Shown here piece after piece: positions 52,546 to 63,421 of a stretch of DNA of 64,000 nucleotides (the first letter of the stretch is position 1; each line of letters opens with the position of its first letter). The translations under genes were made by a program, and so were the position numbers. The stretch lies in the NCBI GenBank assembly GCA_951394045.1, contig OX595994.1:496001-560000 (forward strand). The letters are read 5' to 3'. This DNA comes from Nitzschia sp. DOCU1. Taxonomy: Eukaryota; Bacillariophyta; Bacillariophyceae; Bacillariales; Bacillariaceae. The notes beneath the pieces were generated by a model, which saw nothing but the letters and a program-made list of their open reading frames with translations, did no database searches and had not been told where the DNA came from.

Positions 52546-53391
52546 TAGAGCGCTTGCTGGGGCAGAGGATGAAGCAGAAGCAGACGAAGCGAGGCTTGGT
52601 CCGGTAGAGCCGCCTCCCTCTCCACCTGCTAAATTTAATACCGGTATTGAGGATTGATATCGTAACAGATTCAAGATAGCTATCTCTGTCGCATGGTGGC
52701 CGATTCTATTACTAGTAGAGTGCGACGATGTCACAGCAGCAGGATCAATGGCAGCAGCAGGATTGTAGCCGCCAGGAATAGCACCACCACCCCCAGGCCT
52801 TCCCAGGAACCCCCCATTGGTGGGCGTGGTAGTCGCGGCTAATCCTAGCTGATGTTGTTGCTGATGATGTGTAGTAGTATTCCTCGCAGTATGCTGAGGG
52901 GCTGCTGCCGTTGACAAGCCAGCCACCAAAGCCGCCGCAGCAGGCGGTAAATGATGGTAAGCCCATGTTGAAAGCTCCTGGTTCGATCGATCGATGTGCT
53001 GCAAGAGGTGTGGCATCCGAGCGTACTGGTCAATTAGTTGCGATGGGCTGATACTATGGTTGTTGTGGCCCATGGTGGAGGGGGGGGTGCCCCCCCGAGC
53101 CACAGACGAAGACAAAACTTGATAAGAAGAAGGGGCAGGACCACCAGCAGGCCGTGGTGCTGTCCTCATTCTACTACTCGTGGCTGCCGTTGCTTCTTCG
53201 TCCAGCATGGTATTCCTCTCGTGTTGGTGCTGGACTTCCTGAGGGTTCCTCGTCCCCGTCTTCTTCATTGGTGCTAGAACTGCTGCTTGGTGCCTCCCTT
53301 CTCGATCCCCCCTTCCATCTCGGAGGATTTGATGTTCATCGTTGTTTGATGTAGAGGTATCGCTACTAATAGTGCTTGATTGGTCTGACAT
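51541..53391 (-). CDS. Diatom-type zinc-binding protein with low-complexity N-terminus
   Basis: A single exon of 616 residues from ATG 53391; the frame extends upstream without a better start. The first roughly 430 residues are Gln/His/Ser/Ala/Gly-rich low complexity. The conserved C-terminal domain (about 455-585) starts with LSPYQCLVRKQIEMFEA and continues RPITIGQVGIRCVHCGH, RGAVYFPSTLLSTYQTAQNM, HLIKHC, then GGGRGYWASGLRAHGV and RRLRFG. CVHC...H...HC gives a plausible C2HC zinc site. I know this domain from many diatom hypothetical proteins, often with such low-complexity arms; no function is established to my knowledge. The tail holds a basic patch (RQKRKRDD), a possible nuclear signal. 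A truncated chimeric copy lies at 49313-50255. Confidence 0.82.
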   Translation of the reverse strand: MSDQSSTISSDTSTSNNDEHQILRDGRGDREGRHQAAVLAPMKKTGTRNPQEVQHQHERNTMLDEEATAATSSRMRTAPRPAGGPAPSSYQVLSSSVARGGTPPSTMGHNNHSISPSQLIDQYARMPHLLQHIDRSNQELSTWAYHHLPPAAAALVAGLSTAAAPQHTARNTTTHHQQQHQLGLAATTTPTNGGFLGRPGGGGAIPGGYNPAAAIDPAAVTSSHSTSNRIGHHATEIAILNLLRYQSSIPVLNLAGGEGGGSTGPSLASSASASSSAPASALLLLQEHFQRGGDPGLLPARQFLHQQTVTAPPTNPHSTMYSMSRTTSQHHPQQVQNQYPTHHPTAAASAAGASSSSALLSSSVVQQHQQQGMVPPAAALRTLVVPLLHQQHQTYPKPPPSSSAAAGGGTATTITRSACSTSTVDSTPRLLHIPSDDDSLSPYQCLVRKQIEMFEATEADIHTTAQGRNRPITIGQVGIRCVHCGHLPNERRARGAVYFPSTLLSTYQTAQNMANSHLIKHCLEIPNDIREELLRIRPRENSESQNTRKSAFGGGRGYWASGLRAHGVIETEDRRLRFGTDDEIEEALNMSKAPSSTRQKRKRDDGEADMMMIREL

Positions 53392-54507
53392 AATAATAAT
53401 AATTGCTGTCTCGATGAACAGGAAATATGATATTCTAATGCCGTTGTTCAAGGAAACGTTGTGCGTAGAGTTTTTGGATTCTTGGAACAAGGGTCGAACG
53501 CCACAAACAGAGAAAACGCTATTCTATCTCAATGTTCGTGCGGTCAAAGACACGTAATTAGTTGCAGTACAATTCCTACGACACCCATCGCCAGGTCGCG
53601 CAACCTCGCAGTGACGTTCCTCCTTGCGACAATTAGCATTCCCCGTACCGATAACGCCAGCAATCTACATCTCGTGTCGCACTATGTCCCAAAATTTTTG
53701 CACTTAAAGGTTGAAACCTTCTCCGACCAAGTCTTGAGTGCGTCGGATGCCGTGCGTCCTTGCACCTTAATTATCAGAATTCGGGAACGACTACCACACT
53801 CCAGTTGTCCATTGCTACATGCACCTGTATTGCTACGTTATGAGATCTCCCGGTGGCATGACACCTTTAATTAAGTGAAAACGTCCACCATAGTACTCGG
53901 GAGGACTTCGCCGCTGTCGGTAGACTATTGTTGGCAATGGAGCGCTTTGCGAGCTACCTGCTTCACAATGTCGATGTGGTCAAGACTGGCAGTAGAAGAA
54001 GCCTTTTAGCACTTATCATTACCGTTGGAAGTCCCACTTCGTCTTCCCACCTCTACTGTAGAGTCAGTCCTCGAAGACTCACACTTCCGTTTATTTGCTC
54101 TACTGGATTAAGAAGAGCACACAAGTACTAGAACTACTACTACAACAACAGACACTTCTCGGCGTTGGAGCAGGTCCTTGAAAGCTTGAAGAATCGTATG
54201 AAGACGAGAATGAATTGATCTGTGATCTGACGAAATTTGTTACTACAGTACTTGTCGTGATAATGACCAACCCACCAATGCCGCCCCAGTCGTTGTTAGT
54301 ATATGGTGTTGCCCCACGAACCATGCGGCAATCTTTGCTTGCTTAAGGAGGCGATGATATCATCCTCTTACCCCCAAACAAGACGCCACCACCAAGGATC
54401 TCCTCAGCCAACAAGAACAAGTACTACTCGGTACCGTGGTACATGAGACCAAGACACTGCGCGATTCACGAAGCATCGAGGTGCCCCACATCAATACCCG
54501 CATTCTT
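53392..54507. other. Intergenic, 1.1 kb
   Basis: Between the zinc-binding gene start and the 3' end of the hydrolase gene. Plus-strand frames around 53461-53874 show no domain. No repeat is recognised. Confidence 0.45.
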
Positions 54508-55746
54508 CTAGAGACCGTGTTTCTCCAGGAATCCTGCGCACAACGAGACAAACTCTTTCGGTGCTTGATTCATCATGTACAAAGTAGATCGTGGTCCCGT
54601 CAAACTGTTCACTTCACAATGTGGTAGCATTCGGCAAGCAGTATCGAATCTTTGGGTTCCTCCCAAGCCGCGTGCATCCAGAGTTGCCAAAGCGGACTCC
54701 CCACTCACGCATAGTGTCGGACAACGCAGCTTACGGGCTGCCGACTCCAAATCGAATTGAGAAGCTTCTTCCACAGTGACCCCATCGATTTGACGCGCCC
54801 GACGATTGACAATCTGGGTCAAGTCGCTCTGAACGCATCGTAAATTCAAGTCTGGGTCGAGAAACTTGCGCTTCGTATGCAAATCAAGAAGATGTGCTCC
54901 GTCGTCCTTGTAACCAAGTTCGTCAACTGACGATGCAGTCCCATCAGTGGAGCTATCTTTCGTCCTGGCCGGATTGTATAGAAGGTTGACCTGGATGCAA
55001 CCTCGCACTCGAGTCTGATAGCGGGCGGCCAAGGAAGTTGCCACAGAAGTCCCCATCGAGGAGCTTCCGAGGACAACAAATTGTTCAATGAGCAATGCAT
55101 CGGCCACCTTTAAAAAAGCATCCGCAATATCGTCAATGGTACAGGACTTATTAGGATTTTCGCTCCAACCGTGTCCTGGAAAATCCAAGGCTACGACCCT
55201 TCTTCCCGTCTCTGCCATCAAAGGAAGAACTTCAAGGAATTCGTCGGTACTTCGACTCTCTGAATGGAAGCATAATACAGGATTGTTTTTCGGATTGCGC
55301 CCCTGGCTTATCGTATAGGCTATTGTCCCCAGTGGAGTCTTGGTGGTACCCCTACCGATCGGAGGCTTATAGGACTTGGGTGGATTGCTTTTGGCCGGTT
55401 GTTTTTGTGTGTTTCCGAGCAAGTACATTAGGGGCTGTTCCACCAAACTCGCCAAGAACAAGAACAATAGCAATATTCGATCCAACATGGCTTGTACGTT
55501 CGTGTTATTGGTTCTTGATCGAACATGACGCCGCCACAAATATTCGATAGTGGTCATACGATGGTTGACAACAGTCGTGTGCTCGGGTACAGTTGCAAAG
55601 GAAGCTGTCATCCGCCCATTGCTTGACGAATCATCCCCTAACCCAAGATCGGGGATTGGTTCGAGGTCGTTGTCATAGGAATCCGTGTTCAGTCGAAAGC
55701 GGACCCCGCTTTCGAGGTCATCGTTTCGTCTCTGTTGGTCATCCAT
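54508..55746 (-). CDS. Alpha/beta hydrolase with N-terminal membrane segment
   Basis: A single exon of 412 residues; ATG 55746 begins MDDQQRRNDD. A polar cytosol-like N-terminus is followed by one hydrophobic segment (about 88-108, ILLLFLFLASLVEQPLMYLL). The alpha/beta-hydrolase fold comes next: PVLCFHSESRSTDEF at the oxyanion strand, VVALDFPGHGWS, and the nucleophile elbow VVLGSSSMGTS (Ser about 226), where the usual first Gly of GxSxG is Ser. The strand PTLCVSGESALATLD near residue 350 could supply the acid. No clear final catalytic His is seen in the usual HxxxxE context; RSTLYMMNQAPKEFV is near the expected place. Activity is therefore uncertain. The substrate is unknown. Confidence 0.8.
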   Translation of the reverse strand: MDDQQRRNDDLESGVRFRLNTDSYDNDLEPIPDLGLGDDSSSNGRMTASFATVPEHTTVVNHRMTTIEYLWRRHVRSRTNNTNVQAMLDRILLLFLFLASLVEQPLMYLLGNTQKQPAKSNPPKSYKPPIGRGTTKTPLGTIAYTISQGRNPKNNPVLCFHSESRSTDEFLEVLPLMAETGRRVVALDFPGHGWSENPNKSCTIDDIADAFLKVADALLIEQFVVLGSSSMGTSVATSLAARYQTRVRGCIQVNLLYNPARTKDSSTDGTASSVDELGYKDDGAHLLDLHTKRKFLDPDLNLRCVQSDLTQIVNRRARQIDGVTVEEASQFDLESAARKLRCPTLCVSGESALATLDARGLGGTQRFDTACRMLPHCEVNSLTGPRSTLYMMNQAPKEFVSLCAGFLEKHGL

Positions 55747-56624
55747 GGTGGGAGTATGCCGGAAATGGGAATCCTTCCGTCGTTCTACGTGCTTTAGCGA
55801 AATCGATCAACCGACGTCAGATGCGAAGAGATTGTACCCCTTTTGCATGCGTTAAACGCTTTCCAATCGTGATGGGAGGTGGTGGTTCAATAGATGCCTC
55901 CCGGCGTATCGCCATTCTACTCCCTTGTTTGTTTGTTTGTTTTTTCGAAGAAAAAATCTCAACCACGGTCGGTCGCGTGCGCACGATGTATGAGAAAGGT
56001 ATCTGGCTCGCTAAAATCGACACCTTCGACCTTGCACTCGACTCACTTGACACCCTGCAAGTTCGACTTGACTGACTCTCGGTCACACCCTTCAAAGCAA
56101 TCAGTTTCAACTGCGGACACACTCTATCGCCCTACTAGAGTGGAGAGTTACTCGTTACTAGCTAGAGAAAGCGATTGTTATCACACAAGCTGCTACTCAT
56201 ATTGGTTCTATATTAGTGATATGTGCAGGTATAGAAACAGAAAGATCACTATACAATTTGCTTCACTTCTTACGACCAGAACATCGAGCGACGACGATTG
56301 CCATGGAATGTGTGAGTCCTGCTGTCTCTAACAGTGAGTAACGTCGTCTGGGTCGGTCAGCAGTGATTACAGTCAGATCTTCTAGAATCGTGGTTGGGCA
56401 AAGTAACTATCTCTGGTCTGCCGCGGATCGATCCCGAACAAAACAACGGCACCCATAACACCGGTCCATGGTCGACTGGTTTGGAATCCTACTACCGCGC
56501 TAACGAAAGGATAACACAACGATTTCCCTCTACTAGCAGGTTGATTTAGTGATGACAACAAACTCGTTCTAGTGGAATGCATTGGACGAGATGCTGTCAT
56601 TGTAGCCGAAACGATGCGAGGCTA
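55747..56624. other. Intergenic, 0.88 kb
   Basis: Upstream of the hydrolase gene and downstream of GapN, both minus. A (TTTG)n tract lies near 55927-55942. No gene is seen. Confidence 0.45.
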
Positions 56625-58602
56625 CTATAGTGGCTGCAGAAATTTGGAAGACTCTTCCATTTCCTGCAAGATTCCGGCATTGATGGGGTTGTCCTGGTAG
56701 GATATAACAGTAGGAATGGAGAATTCTTTCAGCGCATCCTTGACTGACATGACACCCATGGCCGATGATCGTCGTCCCGAGAACGGTAGAGTATCCGGCG
56801 ATCGTCCACATTGGCTATTGATGTTGATCTTGCCAAATATGGAGGAGAATTTGTCGAGTAAATCCGTCGCCGCATCGACCTCCTTGTCTGATAGAAATAT
56901 AGAGACCTGCTGACCATAAATTCCATCCCGACCATTCTCAATGATAGTGTCCAAGGAGTCATAGGTCGTAATCGGGACAATGGGACCGAATTGTTCTTCG
57001 TGGTAGATTTTCATCTCAGGCGTGACTGGATACAAGACGGCCGGCACCATTAACGTCGACTCAGAGCCTCCAATGATCGTTCCTCCATCCTTGTTCATGA
57101 TTTTGGCCCCCTTGGCAACCGCGTCGTCGATCAACTGTCGCATGTAGTCGATTCGGTTCTTGCCGGGTAAGGGAGTGATGCTCGAGTACGATGGCGAGCC
57201 GCCTCCTTCCGTAGGCCATGTTTGCCATGGTAATCCCACCGTTTTGCTCTCGACACGTTTCGCCATGAGTTCCGCAAACTTGGATCCATACTGTTTGGGG
57301 GCATAGAATAGCTTCAAAGCCGTACATCGTTGCCCGTTGAAGCTCAAGGCACCTAGCATCGCCTGATCCAAGGCGCTCGACAGTTCTGATTCTTTGGAGG
57401 AATCAAACAGGTCCGTCAAGAAAATCTAAAAATCGTTTTCATAGATTGGAAGAAACCAGTGAGCGAGTCGACACGAGTGTGGTATAGCAAAGGCAGAAGC
57501 TAGGATGTTGGCCCAGGACCACAAGCAACGATCGGTACGTACCGCCATATTCTTGGCTTCTAATTGCAAAAATACCTTGAGACGATGAGGGTGCGGATGC
57601 TGTCCAATGAGGTCATCGGCGGCCTTGGATCCTCCGATAAAGGCCAGCGCGTCAATATCACCTGTTTTCATCAAGTGTGGCATGGTATCTCGACCACGAC
57701 CCGAGACAAAGTTCATAGCCCCTGGCGGCAAGCTTTTCGCAAAGGCTTCCACTACAATAATACAGAGATTTTGGCGGCGACTTTGTGTTAGAGGCTCATC
57801 CAATGGTGCATGCAAACGCCTTGACCAGCAGCAACGCGAGACAACATTCACATTGCCGACCGACGCCGCCATCATCATCGTTGCCTTACTACTCACTTGT
57901 TAACAAATGTGCCAGACCACCTACAGTCGGAATCTTCATAATGGCCACATTTCCCATTAACAATGCCGGTATAAGAGTCGCATACGTCTCATTCAATGGA
58001 TAGTTCATGGGTCCTAGACACATGATGATTCCAATCGCCGCTCGTCTTACAAACGCTTTGGTTGTGCCAATCGTTTGCCATCCCGCTGAATACTCTGGAT
58101 CCGTCCGAATCACTTGAATGACTTTACGACAAAACTCAATCGTTCGATCAAATTCTGCCTCGGCATCGGGTCTATTCTTGCCTATTTCCCACATGAGCGT
58201 TTGAACAATCAACTCTCGAGATTTGCCGAGTTCGAGCAAAAAAGTTTCAATAGCTTGGATACGATCCTTGAGTGACATTTGAGGCCATGTTCCAGTCCCG
58301 CCGTTCCAAGCTTGTTTGGCATCTTCCAATACTTGTATTGTCTGCTCGGAATTCATTTGTGGCATTTCTCCAATGATTTGAGGTTGAAACGTTCCAGTCG
58401 TCGTCGCCAAGCCACAACATCCTTGAACTTGGGCAAGTACCATGGATTTGTCGCCTTGTGGAACATCCGTCACTTTTCCTTGCATGGTGACTTTGGGAGT
58501 AATAAAGGGAACCTCGTATGGAGTGGATGCCGTTTCAGCGAGGACCGACCATGAGGCCGCCGAGAAAAGTGTGGCGGCAAGGCACAGGCTGGAGAATCTC
58601 AT
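56625..58602 (-). CDS. GAPN: GapN-like NADP-dependent aldehyde dehydrogenase with signal peptide
   Basis: Exons 58602-57897, 57751-57543 and 57425-56625 join in frame (split codon A|TG, then phase 0) across GT-AG introns of 145 and 117 nt; 571 residues. I chose ATG 58602, which starts a signal peptide (FSSLCLAATLFSAASWSVLA); an in-frame ATG at 58734 would add 44 residues. Family landmarks: IGIIMCLGPMNYPLNE, LLTMEAFAKSLPPGAMNF, the catalytic Glu in LQLEAKN (about 297; the usual LELGGK is altered), catalytic Cys in FNGQRCTALK (about 337), EEQFGPIVP and DTLPFSGRRSS. These resemble non-phosphorylating glyceraldehyde-3-phosphate dehydrogenase (ALDH11), normally cytosolic. The signal peptide suggests the secretory route or an organelle reached through it; no clear ASAFAP Phe is present. 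Divergent from IWS1. Confidence 0.88.
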
Positions 58603-59103
58603 GATAATGACAATGATGCGACTACAAGACACGCTCGGCGTGACAATTTGTGTAACTGGATTTGTTTCGGCTCTCTCTGCTACGATATGATCGTCGGCAC
58701 TTTCCATGTGGTCGGCATTGCTACTTTTTCTCATCGTCTTCGAATTTCCGCGCTGCGTTCCTTGCCGAGAAGGGGAGTGTCGTCATGTCGACACTCCCGA
58801 GGTCGTCGGAGTCGTATGACGTACGTCACCACAGATGAGGGGTCGGTGGAAAGTTGGTTGGAGAATCCCCTTTCCCCCGTTTCACCAATTCGACCAAGTG
58901 GATCGGTCGCTCGTCAGCGAGAGCGGGAAACGACGAGAGGGCCAGCGGCCCATCTACGATACATAGCACCATGGGAAACCCTCACAACCAACGACAACAA
59001 ACCATTGTTTCTTGCTCCGGTTTCGTTTACCGGTATACTTGTTCGTGACGGCAACCCATTCATTAGCTATTACCTAGCCGCATTTCCCCTTCCAAACTCT
59101 ACA
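58603..59103. promoter_or_regulatory. Shared divergent promoter region (GapN / IWS1)
   Basis: 501 bp between divergent starts. No exon is assigned, although if the upstream ATG (58734) is used, part is GapN coding. No factor site is claimed. Confidence 0.4.
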
Positions 59104-60781
59104 ATGTCAGACGACGAAGATCTCTTTGCCGATAGTGGCGATGACACGGATGAACTCATTGCCGACAGCAAAAACAAGGCCAAGCCCGTGGCCAAGCCCA
59201 AGAAATTGAAAAAGAAATCGGCGGCGCCACCCGCCAAGAAGCGCAAGCGAGACATTCCAGGTACGTAATATATTATTGTGGTGAATAGATGGATGGATGG
59301 CAAGCAGGAGATTGATCACGGGAGAAGGTGGAGACTCTTGACTCGTCCTGAAAGTCATTAGTCATGTACGTGGTAATAACACAAGCAATGGACGCTGACA
59401 TGTGCGTTGTATGTCTTGCTTGCTTTCCTGATTGTTGCGTTGAACAGATGCGGATAACGATAGTGACGATGATGAGAAGGGACTTTTCGACTCGGACGAC
59501 GAAGATGATGCCCCCGAAGAAAAAAAGCCCATGTCCAAGCGGGAACGCATGGAAGCACTCACCAAGAAGAAGCGTCAAGAACAGCAGCAGCAGACTGCCA
59601 ATAAGGCACCCAAGAACAGAGGTGGCGTCGGCGAAAAAGCGGACGGCTATGATTCCGAAGACTCGTATGATTCAGCCGAGTATGTTCGTACGCAGGAAGA
59701 TAATGACTTTATTGATACCGAAGGAGATGACGCGGATGCTGTTGCGGAACTCTATGCGGAACAGAATTTCGATGACGAACGTGGAGAAGCCATGGAAGAG
59801 CCTAAGAAAAAGAAAAAGATCAAGGGCGCTGGATCGGATCGTGGGCGTTCCGAGCGTCAAGAATTGGAGGCGGAGGGGGATGAGGACAATCCGATTATGC
59901 AGGCGGTAAAGAAGATGGCACGCAAGAAACGTGTGCAAAAGAAATTCTCGGAACTAGAAGAAGAAGCCAAGCCCTTCTTGGCTCGTATGGAACGAGCTGC
60001 TGACGAAGACGAAGAAGCCGTAGCTCAAAAGCGTCCTGCATTGAAGAAACTCGGCATGCTCAATGAAGTCTGTGACACCTTGGCAAAGCGTGACATGATG
60101 AGACCACTGCTGGACCTTGATATATTGAGCGTTTGTAAGCGTTGGGTCCAGCCCTTGCCTAATGGTGATCTTGGTAATGTCACGGTCCGTCAGCGACTTA
60201 TTAGCGCAATTGGTCTCATGACGGGCGAGAATGGCATCACCCCTCATGATCTCAAACGATCCGATTTCGGAAAAGTTGTCATGAGCTTGTACATGCATAA
60301 GAATGAGACGCCGGCTATGAAGCGTCAACTCAAAGGCTTGATCGATCAGTGGAGTCGTCCCATCTTTCAAAAGTCAGGCAATATGCGGGACCTGTCACGC
60401 GTCCATCGTGGTGGGACGGGTATTTCCCAAATTTCCAGAATACAACAAATGGACCAGGTTAAACCTGCAGCCAACCCTGCCAAGGCGGCTCATCGTGGCG
60501 GCAAGGATCAAGACCTCAATTCCTTGATCGCCTCGGGATCCAAGGGAAAAACAGAGAGTGGCATCAATCGCGTCCGTGTCCCATTTAGCAAGGGATTTCA
60601 ATACTCTGTGCGTCCGCAAAGTCGGACTTCGGGTGTCGTGGACAAGCGTCGTCAACAAGGAACTCCGTCGCAGGATGCTCGTGGAAAACTTGGAAAACGC
60701 ATGGTCGAAAAGAATCGAGCCGTGTCCAAGAATGTACGCAGCGCAAATATCAGCATTGAAGGCAGGGTGACCAAGCCCTAG
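59104..60781 (+). CDS. IWS1: IWS1/Spn1 transcription elongation factor
   Basis: Exon 1 is 59104-59260 and exon 2 is 59448-60781, with a 187-nt GT-AG intron and a split Asp codon (G|AT); 496 residues. The N-terminal half is acidic and lysine-rich (DEDLFADSGDDTDEL, KKRKRDIP), as in other IWS1 proteins. The TFIIS N-terminal (LW) domain occupies about residues 230-370: PALKKLGMLNEVCDTL, DLDILSVCKRWVQPLPNG, ITPHDLKRSDFGKVVMSLY, RQLKGLIDQWSRPIF. The C-terminus is basic and disordered. IWS1 binds Spt6 and RNA polymerase II during elongation, histone modification and mRNA export. The nuclear location follows from the family and the KKRKR patch. Confidence 0.93.
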
Positions 60782-61788
60782 TCGTTAATAGAGCTGCAAG
60801 CTTACTTACTATCGATACTATAAAGATTGAATTAATAAAACAAACCCCAACTTGCAGCATCGAATGCACTTTAGAACTTTGCTTCGCGGAGAAGAGTTAG
60901 GGACAAAGCGACATCGATGTCAACTGTATAAATTTAAGGCTTTGACCGTCAACTCGGCGGCGAAAGTTCCGCGTGAAAAATGAGCTGAACGTACCATTCA
61001 TAGAGTAGAGAAAGAATGGATCGTCTTCTTGTCCCCATACCTGCGGCAGCGACCACAGCAGCAAACTATGCTAAAAGCCTTTCCTCGCGAAGTACTAGAA
61101 TCCTCCCATCTCCATTTGCGAGGTGTATATTAAGGAACTTTGAACTAGAACTACTTTATAATATGCTGATGTGACTTCAAGGATCCAAGGAATGGCGAAG
61201 TACACCAGCTGGCTCCTCCCGGCTGCTACAAATTTGAAGGAGTTTATCCGGCCGGGCCCAAGTCCTAGTCGATTCCGGATTCGATGGATTCATCATCCCT
61301 GTTTCCTGGTGGTTGCAACCTCCCTAATGGGCTGGTTGAATCAGTATATAGATTTCAGTATCAATAGAAGGCGGAATCGAGCTACCGGATTACCGATAGA
61401 TATATCGAAGAAGCATTGAACTCGGACGAGGAAACAAAATTGTGAGAGGCACGCCGCGCTTGCATTTGTCTTTCATCTACAAATCTGAATAAAGTAAATC
61501 CTATGCCAAAATTTCGCATCGGTGCTTGGACTGCCAAGTTGAGCATTGATATATGCCCCATAGGCGCGGGGTTTCAATTTTTGCTTCCAAAAGAACCAAG
61601 CTCAGAAGTAAATCACAGTCACCTTCTCCCCTTGGCGTCAGCTGATGGTCCGGTCTTCTCGATCTTGTCAGCATAAGACGAAACCATCGGCACCACTTTG
61701 ATTCAATCGGCATCGCCGTTCACTCTACAGTGGAATCTCTCTAGTCTCTAGCGAAACCGTTTGCTCGAGGGGAGCGGCGGCGACCAAG
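60782..61788. other. Intergenic, 1.0 kb
   Basis: Between IWS1 and the Rab gene, both plus. It should hold the IWS1 3' UTR (AATAAA-like word near 60833) and the Rab promoter. A short plus frame at 61171-61419 begins with GTG and has no domain; not called. Confidence 0.45.
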
Positions 61789-62442
61789 ATGAATGTCCTC
61801 TGGGATGGAAACGAAAACGTTGTAAAATTAGTCATGCTCGGGGAATCAGGAGTTGGCAAATCAAGTGTGGCTTTGCGGTTTGTCAAGGACGAGTTCCACC
61901 CTTATATCGATGCAACAATAGGCGCGGAATATCTTTCCAAGGCTGTCGAGATCGAACAGAATCAAATCCTTCCCGCCCGGAAAGTAACCTTCAAGATCTG
62001 GGATACCGCCGGCCAAGAGAAGTTTAATTCGCTTGTTCCCATGTACTATCGTGGAGCGGGGGTCGCCATTCTCATGTTTGACATTACAAAGCCCCGGACA
62101 ATGAAGTCGCTGCATCGATGGGTCGCAGAGCTGAAACAGAATGGACCGCCAGAAATGATTCTCGCCCTTTGTGGGAATAAGTGTGACCTGACTCAAGATC
62201 GACTGGTTTCCTGTTTGGAAGGACAACGCTATGCTGAAGAGATTGGTGCCTTGTACATTGAAGTCTCTGCCAGAGAGTCAATACACGTGAACGAGTTGTT
62301 CAACCGCATTGGGGAGAGCGTCCTTGCCCATAACGATGCCTCCGAAACCGTGTGTAGTGCCTTTCCATCGTGCGGGGTGGTCGACTCGTTGGCTGAAGGT
62401 GACGGTCATGAAGGAAAAGGCTTCTCCTCTGGATGTTGTTAG
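61789..62442 (+). CDS. Rab5-like small GTPase
   Basis: A single exon of 217 residues; ATG 61789 follows GACCAAG. All G motifs are present: GESGVGKS (18-25, P-loop), ATIGAEY (switch I, where Rab5 usually has TIGAAF), WDTAGQEKF (about 71-79, switch II), NKCD (about 130-133) and VSARE (SAK variant, about 158). The C-terminus ends in SSGCC, a double-Cys site for geranylgeranylation. The WDTAGQEKFNSLVPMYYRGA and LGESGVGKSSVALRF segments point to the Rab5/21/22 endosomal group. It should cycle between GDP and GTP on early endosomes; assignment within the group is inference. Confidence 0.92.
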   Translation: MNVLWDGNENVVKLVMLGESGVGKSSVALRFVKDEFHPYIDATIGAEYLSKAVEIEQNQILPARKVTFKIWDTAGQEKFNSLVPMYYRGAGVAILMFDITKPRTMKSLHRWVAELKQNGPPEMILALCGNKCDLTQDRLVSCLEGQRYAEEIGALYIEVSARESIHVNELFNRIGESVLAHNDASETVCSAFPSCGVVDSLAEGDGHEGKGFSSGCC

Positions 62443-63421
62443 AATGACTGACTTTCAGAGCGGTTTCTCTTTCCCGGGATAGTCGAATGAATTTTGCAAG
62501 CGTAAACTTTTGCTGCGGCCACGGCTGCACATTCAAGGTTTGCTTGTAATATCGTCGCACTTTTGGATCGAGTTTTCATGTCACCAAACGACGGATGTCG
62601 GATAATATCGAATGAATTCTTGTTTCGCTTCAATCCCGTGCAGACTGGTGCGGATGGTTCTAGCTATAGATCTATAACTGCCAGCAGTATCTAGAGAGGC
62701 GCTTGGACCCATTACGAGTACCCATATCGCGACGACTTGGGGGCTCCTTGAATCTTTCTAACGATACCGGCACAGGAATGTGGCCGAACCTGGTATAGCA
62801 AGACCTTACAGAAGCACTCGCTAAAGAGGCGACGGGGCGGTTTCTCGGCGTCGCTTTGGCACCAACCGCAACCGCTAGCAGAGTTGTCGTCGTCCTCTTT
62901 GTTCCTCCATCGGCTGGTATGACTAGTACTAGAGGAGATCTTGTTCATGGAGGTGGCTGGAAAGGTTTTATGTCGCACGGGTGATACATAGCTATGTAGG
63001 CAAGAGTTTGAGTTCCTATCTAAAGTAGCAGGGGTGGCTCTCTTCTTTCCCCATCAACACTTTGGTGCCGATGATCAGCGGGGCGATAAGCCGACTTAGG
63101 ATAGAACCTTGGAGTTGCACCGGAAAGTAACCTACCCGAGTTCCATGTCGCAAACATTATCTTTTGCATATTGATTGCATCGTGCATTAGCTACGAAATG
63201 CAAAACTAACTAGCTAGAAGCGTGCGAAAGATATATTTCTACTTTGAACATCAGCTTCTGCTAGGAACTACTACATTTCCTAAGTCGGCTATCTCCAACA
63301 CCCAAACTCGAATCAATCGACACTCCAGTACATACCAGCTGCTACAGTGGTCAACTCCAGATAGGATAGAAATAGACGCAAAGACATTACTCGTTATAAT
63401 TCAGTAAACGGAGATGAGGCT
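62443..63421. other. Intergenic, 0.98 kb
   Basis: Between the convergent Rab and V-ATPase genes. No gene, RNA gene or notable repeat is seen; short minus frames around 62712-62978 are not supported. Confidence 0.45.

Noticed and set aside
53461..53874. 137-codon plus-strand frame upstream of the zinc-binding gene
   Set aside because: No domain, unusual composition and no homology to neighbours; likely chance.
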